From Lachnoclostridium sp. UBA903 (GTDB lineage Bacteria; Bacillota; Clostridia; Lachnospirales; Lachnospiraceae), in the NCBI GenBank assembly GCA_002294045.1, contig DBEP01000011.1, positions 22,197 through 32,613 on the forward strand: a stretch of DNA of 10,417 nt, read 5' to 3'. A program made the position numbers and the translations under genes. Positions 1 to 6,094 of this stretch are shown in pieces. A model generated the notes under the pieces. The model did not search any database. It worked only from the letters and a program-made list of their open reading frames with translations, and had not been told where the DNA came from. Position 1 is the stretch's first letter; each line of letters starts with the position of its first letter.

Positions 1-22
1 AAAATCCGTAAATAAACCGGAA
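1..22. repeat. Left arm of exact 22-bp inverted repeat (pairs with 409-430)
   Basis: Bases 1-22 are the exact reverse complement of bases 409-430, and the match stops at base 23. Read on the plus strand, 1-15 spells K-I-R-K-stop, the same end as the garR-like protein encoded on the minus strand. The window edge cuts the repeat, so its true length is unknown. It could be an assembly or amplification fold-back, or a genuine inversion. Confidence 0.9.
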
Positions 23-386
23 TATCCATAATACGGTCATAGGTTTCTTCCTCCACGTCCAGAAAGCCTTCTCTTTTATTGATGCCTGCACAGTTAACCA
101 GGACATCCACATGTCCGTAGTGATTCCCGATTTCTTCCACACAGGATTTAATATTATTCTTATCCGTTACATTTAATATATGAGCGGTGGCCTTCCCGCC
201 TTCTGATTCAATCCGCGCCTTTATCTCATCCAATTTCGGTTTATCAATATCACAGAGAGCCAGGCTTGCTCCGGCTTCTGCCAGGCCGGCAGCCAGTTCG
301 CTTCCGATACCGCCGGCCGCTCCGGTAAACAATACTACTTTACTCTCCAGGGAAAATAGTTTTTCTAAATTTGCTCCAATTGACAT
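1..386 (-). CDS. Short-chain dehydrogenase/reductase, gluconate 5-dehydrogenase-like, 3' end missing
   Basis: This is the N-terminal 128 residues of a cytoplasmic NAD(P)-dependent SDR oxidoreductase. The Rossmann glycine motif TGAAGGIG is at residues 21-28, an acidic residue follows the second strand (D46, which favours NAD over NADP by family knowledge), NVTD is at 72-75 and the NCAG motif is at 98-101. The catalytic Ser-Tyr-Lys region would lie beyond the window. The start is supported by AAAGGAG 8 nt upstream of the ATG. It begins 29 nt after the garR-like stop, so it is probably the last or a late gene of the same operon. The surroundings of NCAG (VNCAGINKREGF) resemble gluconate 5-dehydrogenases such as IdnO, suggesting a keto-sugar or sugar-acid substrate, but SDR substrates are hard to predict. 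After D121-I122 the sequence becomes PVYLRI instead of the usual N-x-x-G continuation. That break coincides with an inverted repeat of the neighbouring gene at positions 1-22, so the last six residues are probably not native. Confidence 0.85.
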   Translation of the reverse strand, partial: MSIGANLEKLFSLESKVVLFTGAAGGIGSELAAGLAEAGASLALCDIDKPKLDEIKARIESEGGKATAHILNVTDKNNIKSCVEEIGNHYGHVDVLVNCAGINKREGFLDVEEETYDRIMDIPVYLRI

Positions 387-408
387 TGTAAGTCTCCTTT
401 TACACCAT

Positions 409-430
409 TTCCGGTTTATTTACGGATTTT
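409..430. repeat. Right arm of exact 22-bp inverted repeat (pairs with 1-22)
   Basis: This arm covers the last four codons and the stop of the garR-like gene plus 7 nt beyond it. It matches the window's first 22 bases in inverted orientation. The arms are separated by 386 nt that hold most of the dehydrogenase fragment and the short intergenic gap. Confidence 0.9.
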
Positions 431-1300
431 AGTACCGGTGATTTTTTCATAATACATGGCAATTCCGCTGTGGTCCGCCTGCCCGTGGCCGTCTGCATGC
501 AGGGTCTGTAACATTTCCATTACCAGAGAGGTCAAAGGGAGAGGAGCACCTGCTTCATGGCCTGTTTCAAGTGCATTATTCAGGTCCTTAATATGTAAAT
601 CAATCTTAAAACCGGGGTTAAAATCCCCTTTTGTAATCATAGGTACCTTGGCATTCATAACTGTGGAGCCTGCAAGCCCGCCTTTAATTGCTTCAAATAC
701 CCTGATTGGATCTACACCTGCTTTTGTACTAAGCATAAAGGCTTCCGAAACAGCTGCTATATTTAAAACAACGATTACCTGATTTGCCAGCTTGGTTGTG
801 TTACCGGCTCCGATATCACCGCAGTAAACCGCGCTGGCACCCATTGCCATTAATATATCATATACTTCATCAAACACGGCTTTCTCTCCGCCTGCCATAA
901 TGGATAAGGTTCCGTCAATTGCTTTCGGCTCTCCTCCGGACACGGGAGCGTCAATCATTTTAACGCCTTTTTTGGCACAGGCCCTGCAGATTTCCTGGGA
1001 TACCAAAGGTGCGATGGAACTCATGTCCACAAGTACGGTCCCTTCCCCGGCGCCTTCTAAAATACCGTTTTCCCCTAATACAACTGTTTTTACATGAGGG
1101 CTGTTAGGCAGCATGGTAACAATCAGTTTACATTCTTTCGCTACCTCCCTGGAGGAAGCCGCCGCTTTTGCCCCGGCTGCCGCCACATTATCAATATTTT
1201 CCTTAACCACATCATATGCAACTACTTCATGACCTGCCTTTAAAAGATTTTTAACCATGGGTTTACCCATTATTCCAAGTCCGATAAATCCTATTTTCAT
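416..1300 (-). CDS. garR: 2-hydroxy-3-oxopropionate (tartronate semialdehyde) reductase, GarR/GlxR-like
   Basis: This beta-hydroxyacid dehydrogenase is predicted to reduce tartronate semialdehyde to D-glycerate with NAD(P)H in the cytoplasm. It has 294 residues, the usual GarR length. The N-terminal Rossmann motif GFIGLGIMG spans residues 4-12, the substrate-binding DAPVSGG is at 117-123, and the catalytic lysine is K170 in GNTTKLANQ. The stretches GGLAGSTV, DLHIKDL and ADHS in the C-terminal helical domain are GarR-like. D30 after the second strand suggests NADH preference (inference). An in-frame TTG at 1324 would add eight residues, but the ATG at 1300 has AGGTG just upstream and starts exactly at the family's N-terminus. 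It follows the transketolase pair after a 148-nt gap. No tartronate semialdehyde-producing aldolase or glycerate kinase is in view, so the real substrate may be another 3-hydroxy acid or aldehyde, for example a YihU-like sulfolactaldehyde substrate. Confidence 0.9.
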   Translation of the reverse strand: MKIGFIGLGIMGKPMVKNLLKAGHEVVAYDVVKENIDNVAAAGAKAAASSREVAKECKLIVTMLPNSPHVKTVVLGENGILEGAGEGTVLVDMSSIAPLVSQEICRACAKKGVKMIDAPVSGGEPKAIDGTLSIMAGGEKAVFDEVYDILMAMGASAVYCGDIGAGNTTKLANQVIVVLNIAAVSEAFMLSTKAGVDPIRVFEAIKGGLAGSTVMNAKVPMITKGDFNPGFKIDLHIKDLNNALETGHEAGAPLPLTSLVMEMLQTLHADGHGQADHSGIAMYYEKITGTKIRK

Positions 1301-1448
1301 ATTTTCACCTATCGCATATTGCAACCGCTAACCTGCAATTGCACACCGCAAACCGGTTTGCGGTACTGCCTATTCCTTTCTTTTTTATATATATTTCCAA
1401 CTTCCCGCCCTGACGCCGCCCTGAACAGCCACACAATGCCGGAAGAAG
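1301..1448. other. 148-nt intergenic region between transketolase C-half and garR-like gene
   Basis: This gap is long compared with the others inside this gene block. It holds a 20-bp perfect palindrome (1345-1364), a smaller palindrome TGCAATTGCA (1334-1343), an A+T run (1381-1396), and an 8-bp direct repeat CGCCCTGA at 1406-1413 and 1417-1424. I see no convincing -35/-10 pair and no hairpin with a T-run on the minus strand. It may be an internal regulatory point or untranslated leader for the garR-like gene. Confidence 0.5.
1345..1364. promoter_or_regulatory. 20-bp perfect palindrome, possible operator
   Basis: The sequence reads identically on both strands and centres on AACCGGTT, flanked by CCGCAA/TTGCGG. 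It lies 45 nt upstream of the garR-like start. LacI/GalR-family proteins commonly bind palindromes with a central CG of this kind (family knowledge), but no LacI-type gene is in the window. With no loop and no T-run it is a poor terminator. The function is inferred only. Confidence 0.4.
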
Positions 1449-2372
1449 CTAAATCAGCCCTGTGACGGCTTCTTTTATATGTTCTTTCGTCAGTTTATAA
1501 AATTCCAATACGTCCGTATAGCTGTGGCCGCTGCTGCCAAAGGTATCCTCCACACCGACATATTCAATGGGTTTGCATTCTTTACACAGCGCCTCCGATA
1601 TGGCACTGCCCAGTCCTCCTATAATGCTGTGCTCTTCTGCCGTTACAACCGCCCTGCATCCTTTTGTCATGCCGATGACGGCTTCCTTATTCAAAGGTTT
1701 AATCGTACTTATATTGACTACTTTAACAGAAACCTTATCTTTTAGCTCTTCTGCCGCTTCCAGAGCTTTTCCCACCATAATTCCGGTGGCAAATAATGCG
1801 ATATCGCTGCCTTCCCTTAAAACGTACGGCTCACCGATTACAAAGGGCTTATCTTCCGGAGTGACATTTTCATAATCATTGCGGTTCAATCTGAGATAGC
1901 AGGGGCCTTCCATTTCCGCCGCGGCCTTTACTGCCTGCACTGTTTCATTGGCATCCGCCGGGCTGATTACCGTCATATTGGGTATTGCCCTCATAATGGC
2001 CATATCCTCTATGGCCTGATGGGTGGCACCGTCCCCGAAATCTGACATACCGGAAGAGGAACCGCATATTTTAACATTCAGATTTCCGATTGCGATTGTC
2101 TGACGTATCTGGTCATAGGCACGGCCGGCTGCAAAAACGGCAAAGGAATTGGTAAAAGGAATTTTACCTGTCTGTGCCAGGCCGGCTGCGACAGAGGTCA
2201 TGTTGGCTTCCGCAATCCCCATTTCAAAATGTCTTTCAGGATAAGCCGCTTCAAACAGTTTTCCCATGGTTGAGCCCCCCAGGTCCGCATCCAGAACGAC
2301 TATTCTTTTATCATACTTTCCTAATTCCACCAGCGTATTGCCATACGCGGTTCTTTGATTTGTATAGGCCAT
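1449..2372 (-). CDS. Transketolase, C-terminal (pyrimidine-binding) subunit
   Basis: This is the second half of a split, thiamine diphosphate-dependent transketolase, which moves a two-carbon ketol unit between sugar phosphates. At 307 residues it matches the C-terminal subunits of split enzymes. It carries the Pyr domain with the ThDP-activating glutamate E55 in GIAEANM, the loop GDGATHQAIEDMA at 113-125 with H118, and a transketolase C-terminal domain from about residue 185. The start is well supported by AGGAGGAG upstream of the ATG. It begins 18 nt after the N-half stops, so the two are almost certainly co-transcribed and form one complex. Full activity needs the partner, since the diphosphate-binding motif is in the other gene. 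A dedicated copy beside a transporter and regulator suggests a pathway-specific enzyme rather than the housekeeping transketolase. DXP synthase is excluded because that enzyme is a single longer chain. Confidence 0.93.
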   Translation of the reverse strand: MAYTNQRTAYGNTLVELGKYDKRIVVLDADLGGSTMGKLFEAAYPERHFEMGIAEANMTSVAAGLAQTGKIPFTNSFAVFAAGRAYDQIRQTIAIGNLNVKICGSSSGMSDFGDGATHQAIEDMAIMRAIPNMTVISPADANETVQAVKAAAEMEGPCYLRLNRNDYENVTPEDKPFVIGEPYVLREGSDIALFATGIMVGKALEAAEELKDKVSVKVVNISTIKPLNKEAVIGMTKGCRAVVTAEEHSIIGGLGSAISEALCKECKPIEYVGVEDTFGSSGHSYTDVLEFYKLTKEHIKEAVTGLI

Positions 2373-2390
2373 CTTTTTTTCTCCTCCTGC

Positions 2391-3215
2391 TTACGACAAT
2401 TCATTAAGTGCTTGTTCATAGGTTTCTTCCGTTAACATTCCGTTATGGAACCCGACTACATTTTCGGCAAAGCTTACACCTTTTCCTTTTACCGTATGGG
2501 CTATAATTACGGTGGGTTTTCCTTTCACCGTATCTGCCTCATCCAAAGCTTTGAGGATTTCTTCCATATTGTGGCCGTTGATTTCTATCACATTCCATCC
2601 AAAACTTTCCCATTTCGGGATTAAGGGATAGCTGTTGAACCGGTCGGTTATTTTACCGTTGGCCTGGAGACCGTTATTATCCACAATTGCAACCAGGTTA
2701 TCCGCTTTAAACGCACTGGCGGCCATTGCCGCCTCCCATATCTGTCCTTCCGCACTTTCTCCGTCGCCTACCAGAACATATACTTTTCTGCCTATGTTAT
2801 CCAGTTTCATGCCAAGCGCCATACCAAGGCCGATTGACAGCCCCTGGCCCAGCGAGCCGGTTCCTGCTTCAATACCGGGTGTTTTTAATACATCCGGATG
2901 TCCCTGGAGATAAAAACCTATCTCTTTCGTTTTTTTCAGGTCTTTAACCGGAAAATATCCGGATTCCGCCAGGGCGGCATACTGCAGGATGGCTACATGG
3001 CCTTTGCTTAAAAGGAAACGGTCCCTGTCAGGATTCCTGGGATTTTTCGGGTCGTGTTTCATTTTGCAGAAATACAATGCGGCTACGATGTCGGCGGCGG
3101 AATTGGAACCGCCGATGTGTCCCGCAACACCGACCCCGATGCTGATTACCACATCCTTTCTGAGCTGCTTTGCCTTTCTCTCCAATTCTTCAATCATTTC
3201 TCTGCCATACTTCAT
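2391..3215 (-). CDS. Transketolase, N-terminal (thiamine diphosphate-binding) subunit
   Basis: This is the first half of the split transketolase, 274 residues, cytoplasmic. The ThDP diphosphate/metal motif starts GDGE at residues 150-153 and ends at N180-N181. Conserved histidines that line the active site are at H33 (GHIGGS), H73 (SKGH) and H106 (GHP). The GTGSLGQGLS loop is at 118-127, and AHTVKGKGVSF near residue 239 is a typical end of the PP domain. GGAGG lies 6-7 nt before the ATG. The upstream gap carries a candidate operator shared with the gntR-type gene. Split transketolases occur both as general pentose-phosphate enzymes and as dedicated catabolic enzymes, for example for apulose 4-phosphate or in the sulfo-transketolase route (established knowledge). 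Sequence alone does not distinguish among these here. Confidence 0.93.
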   Translation of the reverse strand: MKYGREMIEELERKAKQLRKDVVISIGVGVAGHIGGSNSAADIVAALYFCKMKHDPKNPRNPDRDRFLLSKGHVAILQYAALAESGYFPVKDLKKTKEIGFYLQGHPDVLKTPGIEAGTGSLGQGLSIGLGMALGMKLDNIGRKVYVLVGDGESAEGQIWEAAMAASAFKADNLVAIVDNNGLQANGKITDRFNSYPLIPKWESFGWNVIEINGHNMEEILKALDEADTVKGKPTVIIAHTVKGKGVSFAENVVGFHNGMLTEETYEQALNELS

Positions 3216-3256
3216 TTGAATCCTCCTTTATTCATTTTTGTATATTGTTAGTTGTT

Positions 3257-3271
3257 ACTTGTCTAACAGGT
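3257..3271. promoter_or_regulatory. Candidate GntR-family operator upstream of the transketolase operon
   Basis: This is an imperfect palindrome, ACTTGT-CTA-ACAGGT, containing the 9-bp core TGTCTAACA (3260-3268) that is repeated exactly at 4069-4077. TGT-N3-ACA symmetry fits a FadR-subfamily GntR dimer. On the minus strand the core includes TAGACA, a possible -35 element, with TATACA (3239-3244) a possible -10 at a short 15-nt spacing. Bound repressor would therefore cover the promoter. The operator call rests on recurrence and context; the promoter call is weak. Confidence 0.5.
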
Positions 3272-3299
3272 TAATGAAAAAATAAAAACTGTAAGAACT

Positions 3300-3980
3300 T
3301 TAAGTGTAGTACTCTCTGTTCTTCATTAAATGTTTTTTCATATAATCCCTGGCTTTTGCTTCATCGTGCCCTTCTATGCTGTCTATCAGCAGCTGATGAT
3401 ATTGTTCCGCAAAAACCGTTCCCATTTTAGTTATGCCGTCATACATGGCAGTTTTCAGTATATCATCCAAAAGTGAATAGGTTTTGATAATCATCTCATT
3501 TCCTGTCATTTCCCCGATTTTGCAATGGAATGCCAGGTCATCCTGCGCAAACTTTTTAACATTGTTTTTATTGGAAAGCATCCTTTTATAGATTTCCTTA
3601 AGCTCCCCAATCTGTTCCTTTGTGGCACGCAATGCAGCCAGCCCTGCCGATTCCGTCTCAATCAATTCCCTGAATTCAATAACATCCAGAAATGAATTTT
3701 TATTAAGATACATTGCCGGCATTAACGCCTTAAGTGAATCCCCGGCTTCCAGCACCCTTACATAGGAACCGTCTCCTAATCTTGTTTCAATTAACCCCAA
3801 AGCAATTAATTTCTGCAAGGACTGCCTGACCGTCATACGGCTTACGCCAAAGCTGGCTGCCAGTTCATTTTCCGACGGAAGTTTATCTCCGGGCTGCCAT
3901 TCTCCTTCAATAATCATCTTTTTAAGCTGATTGAAAACCTGCTCACTGACATTTACTTTATTAATTGGTATTAAAGCCAT
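3300..3980 (-). CDS. GntR-family transcriptional regulator, FadR/FCD subfamily
   Basis: This is a DNA-binding regulator of 226 residues. The N-terminal winged helix-turn-helix spans about residues 10-76, with the family hallmark GDKLPSENELAASFGVSR at 31-48 and a wing ending GDGSYV. The C-terminal all-helical FCD effector domain spans about 95-220, with likely metal/ligand residues D148, H152, H195 and H217. FCD regulators usually sense sugar acids, other carboxylates or phosphorylated metabolites (family knowledge). The ATG at 3980 is chosen because GGAGG precedes it by 7 nt. An in-frame TTG at 4031 would add 17 unrelated residues and run across the likely leader. The gene sits between the permeases and the catabolic genes, 84 nt before the transketolase pair with no terminator visible. 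It probably represses itself and that pair through the shared TGTCTAACA sites. Confidence 0.93.
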   Translation of the reverse strand: MALIPINKVNVSEQVFNQLKKMIIEGEWQPGDKLPSENELAASFGVSRMTVRQSLQKLIALGLIETRLGDGSYVRVLEAGDSLKALMPAMYLNKNSFLDVIEFRELIETESAGLAALRATKEQIGELKEIYKRMLSNKNNVKKFAQDDLAFHCKIGEMTGNEMIIKTYSLLDDILKTAMYDGITKMGTVFAEQYHQLLIDSIEGHDEAKARDYMKKHLMKNREYYT

Positions 3981-4065
3981 AAAAACCTCCGCAATAATCC
4001 TTTTACACCAGCTTACTAAACCGTATTGCAACAGGCGGGCCGGTATTCAGATTTATTTTCCTGTA

Positions 4066-4080
4066 AGCTGTCTAACAAGT
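4066..4080. promoter_or_regulatory. Candidate GntR-family operator upstream of the gntR-type gene
   Basis: This is an imperfect palindrome, AGCTGT-CTA-ACAAGT, with the same 9-bp core (4069-4077) as the site in front of the transketolase genes. It overlaps a second half-palindrome, AACAAG...CCTGTT (4074-4088). It lies about 19 nt downstream of the candidate -10 box at 4099-4104, near the expected transcription start, which suits autorepression. Confidence 0.5.
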
Positions 4081-4098
4081 ATCCTGTTGTTATAATTC

Positions 4099-4127
4099 AT
4101 TATTACACTATCCCATTAAAAAGTCAA
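4099..4127 (-). promoter_or_regulatory. Candidate sigma-A promoter for the gntR-type gene
   Basis: On the minus strand, TTGACT (4122-4127, five of six consensus bases) is followed after exactly 17 nt by AATAAT (4099-4104, five of six). It starts just downstream of the permease stop codon and leads into the candidate operator and a leader of roughly 110 nt before the regulator's ATG. This would separate the regulator and catabolic genes from the transporter as their own transcription unit. Confidence 0.55.
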
Positions 4128-4146
4128 TGCTTAAATTTCCCCCTTT

Positions 4147-4995
4147 TTAACCTTTTAAACCGGTTGTAGCAATACCGTCCACAAAATACCTTTGGCAGCA
4201 GAAAAATAAAACTACTACGGGAAGTACCGCAACACACGCCATCGCCATTACCTTATTCCACTGCACCACGGTTTCCGCATCCAGGGAAAGACGCAATGCC
4301 AGGGAAACGGTATATTTTGATACCGTATTGATATAAATCAGGGAATTAAAGTAATCGTTATAAGTCCAAAGAAATTGAAACAGTCCTGCTGAAAATAAAG
4401 ACGGCTTTAATAAAGGCAGCAAAATACCGGTAAATGTTTTAAGGGTTCCGCACCCGTCTATATAAGCAGATTCATCCAAATCCCTGGGCAGGCCTCTTAG
4501 AAACTGAATTAACATATATGTAAAAAAAGGATAACAGGCAAATATGGCCGTCAGATAAAAAGGCCAGTAGGAATCCAGTACATTAAGGGACCGGTATATG
4601 GTATATCTCGGGATTATAATAACTGCGTTAGGCAGCATTAAAGTGGCTATCAGTACCGAAAAAAGTATTTTCTTTCCTGGAAATTCAAAACGGGCAAAAC
4701 CATATGCCACCAATGCGCTGGAGATAATGGTAAAAACGGTGGTCGGAATAACCAACACAAAGGTATTTAAGAAAAATCTGGAATAGGTAATTCCGCCCGC
4801 ACTTTTCCAGCCGGCCGGGTAAGCCTGCCAGTTAAAACTGTCCGGCAGCAGTTTAAGGGCTCCGAATATTTCTTCATTGGATTTAAAGCTTGCAAAAAAC
4901 ATCCAGATGAGCGGATATATCATAAAAATTCCGATGAGTATAATCACGCCGTAGACAATATGCCCCCCAAGTTTATTTCTTTTCTTTTTACTCAT
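4147..4995 (-). CDS. Carbohydrate ABC transporter permease, CUT1 family (MalG/UgpE-like)
   Basis: This is an integral membrane subunit of a sugar importer, 282 residues from the preferred start. The first transmembrane segment is about residues 12-33, followed by the extracellular loop and five more hydrophobic segments typical of MalG/UgpE proteins. The cytoplasmic EAA-like loop reads DESAYIDGCGTLKTF, with E175, G181 and P194 at the positions that contact the ATPase. The end GIATTGLKG is typical of this family. An upstream in-frame ATG at 5016 lacks a binding site, while the ATG at 4995 has AGAAGG about 9 nt before it, so the shorter form is chosen. It pairs with the permease encoded just upstream, about 107 nt away. 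The substrate is most likely a mono- or oligosaccharide or a derivative, and is not identifiable here. Confidence 0.93.
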   Translation of the reverse strand: MSKKKRNKLGGHIVYGVIILIGIFMIYPLIWMFFASFKSNEEIFGALKLLPDSFNWQAYPAGWKSAGGITYSRFFLNTFVLVIPTTVFTIISSALVAYGFARFEFPGKKILFSVLIATLMLPNAVIIIPRYTIYRSLNVLDSYWPFYLTAIFACYPFFTYMLIQFLRGLPRDLDESAYIDGCGTLKTFTGILLPLLKPSLFSAGLFQFLWTYNDYFNSLIYINTVSKYTVSLALRLSLDAETVVQWNKVMAMACVAVLPVVVLFFCCQRYFVDGIATTGLKG

Positions 4996-5102
4996 GAATC
5001 TATGCCTTCTTTCCATAAAATATTAAATATCATACAATTCTTGCGGAGAAATCATTTCTTATATTCGCCCATTGCATAACATTCCGTCCGCAGCCTGCTG
5101 TT

Positions 5103-5993
5103 TCAGCCTTCATCTCCGTAAAACACCCAATATTTAGATGTTGCAAATAAAAATACGGTGACAGTTAAAATCAGCAAAAATATGACCCAGGAAGTAGCGG
5201 ACGCATATCCCATCTTATAATATGCAAAACCGTCGTTATAAAGTTTTAAGCCCAGCATGTAAGTGGATTTAACCGGCCCGCCCTGGGTAATGACAAAGGC
5301 CGAAGTAAAATTCTGCAGCGCATTAATGGATTGCATAATAACGGAAAAGAATATAATGGGAGTAATCTGGGGGAATGTAATTCTAAAAAATGTTTTAATT
5401 TTATTTGCGCCGTCAATCTGGGCCGCTTCATATAAGGAAGCCGGAACCTGTTTTAAAACAGCAAGAAACATTACCATAGAAGAACCAAACTGCCATACCT
5501 CCAATAAACTTAAGGTATTTAGGGCAAATTTCGGGTCACCCAGCCAGGAAACGGATTTCATGCCAAAGGTATTCAGTATCATATTGATAAAGCCGTTATC
5601 CATAAATAATACTTTCCAGAGAATTGCCACCGCGATACTGCCTCCGAAAAGAGAAGGCAGGTAAAAGATTGTCCTCATGATGCCGATGCCCCTTCTTGCC
5701 TTATTCAGCATAACCGCAATCGCCAGTGACATTACAATCTTTCCCGGCACGGTAAACAAGGTATATTTCACCGTCACGCCAAGGGATTTATAAAATTCTT
5801 TGTCCCTGGTAAACAGATTTATATAATTGTCCAGCCCTATAAAATCCATTTTACCGAATGCGTTATAATTAGTAAAAGAATAATACAGGGAAGATAAAAA
5901 TGGGTATAATTGTAAGAATGTAAAGCCGATCAGCCAGGGCATTAAATACAGGTATGCCTTGCAGCCTCTCCTTGCAATAACTGATTTTTTCAT
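5103..5993 (-). CDS. Carbohydrate ABC transporter permease, CUT1 family (MalF/UgpA-like)
   Basis: This is the partner membrane subunit, 296 residues, with six predicted transmembrane segments (the first about residues 14-37, the last about 267-288). The EAA loop is YEAAQIDGANKIKTFFRI, with E189, G195 and P208 at the conserved positions. N-terminal features such as LMPWLIGFTFLQLYP and FIGLDNY are typical of UgpA/LacF-type permeases. AAAGGTG precedes the ATG. It is encoded after the binding protein with a 101-nt gap that contains a stem-loop, an arrangement often used to make more binding protein than permease. No ATP-hydrolysing subunit is encoded in the window. CUT1 systems in Firmicutes often share one ATPase (MsmX/UgpC type) encoded elsewhere, which is the likely explanation. 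Confidence 0.94.
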   Translation of the reverse strand: MKKSVIARRGCKAYLYLMPWLIGFTFLQLYPFLSSLYYSFTNYNAFGKMDFIGLDNYINLFTRDKEFYKSLGVTVKYTLFTVPGKIVMSLAIAVMLNKARRGIGIMRTIFYLPSLFGGSIAVAILWKVLFMDNGFINMILNTFGMKSVSWLGDPKFALNTLSLLEVWQFGSSMVMFLAVLKQVPASLYEAAQIDGANKIKTFFRITFPQITPIIFFSVIMQSINALQNFTSAFVITQGGPVKSTYMLGLKLYNDGFAYYKMGYASATSWVIFLLILTVTVFLFATSKYWVFYGDEG

Positions 5994-6013
5994 TCCGTCT
6001 CACCTTTCGTCTG

Positions 6014-6060
6014 CAAAAACGGGCTGCCGCACCGGTATATAATTATAAATGCAGCAACCC
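6014..6060 (-). terminator. Intercistronic stem-loop with T-run, probable partial terminator
   Basis: Arms at 6051-6060 and 6021-6030 pair over 10 bp on the minus strand (GGGTTGCTGC with GCGGCAGCCC, including two G-U pairs). A 20-nt loop contains a smaller TATAATTATA palindrome, and GTTTTTG follows immediately. It sits just after the binding-protein gene and before the permeases. The short T-run suggests partial termination or 3'-end protection rather than a full stop. No folding energy was computed. Confidence 0.5.
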
Positions 6061-6094
6061 ATTTTACCCTGAATTTTATTTTATTGATGCCTTA

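Noticed and set aside
187..432. Plus-strand open frame of 81 codons over the dehydrogenase and intergenic gap
   Set aside because: It is antisense to a clear SDR gene, has no family resemblance, and owes its length to the codon composition of the real gene.
1301..1324. TTG-initiated N-terminal extension of the garR-like protein
   Set aside because: The added eight residues precede the Rossmann motif, and the internal ATG has its own binding site and gives the exact family length.
3981..4031. TTG-initiated N-terminal extension of the GntR-type regulator
   Set aside because: GGAGG sits directly before the internal ATG, and the extra 17 residues do not resemble the family.
5047..5059. Small AGAAA/TTTCT inverted repeat between the permease genes
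   Set aside because: Five A/T-rich pairs with a 3-nt loop are expected by chance in this DNA.
5263..5664. Plus-strand open frame of 133 codons
   Set aside because: It lies wholly antisense to a permease gene with intact family motifs and has no recognisable protein features.
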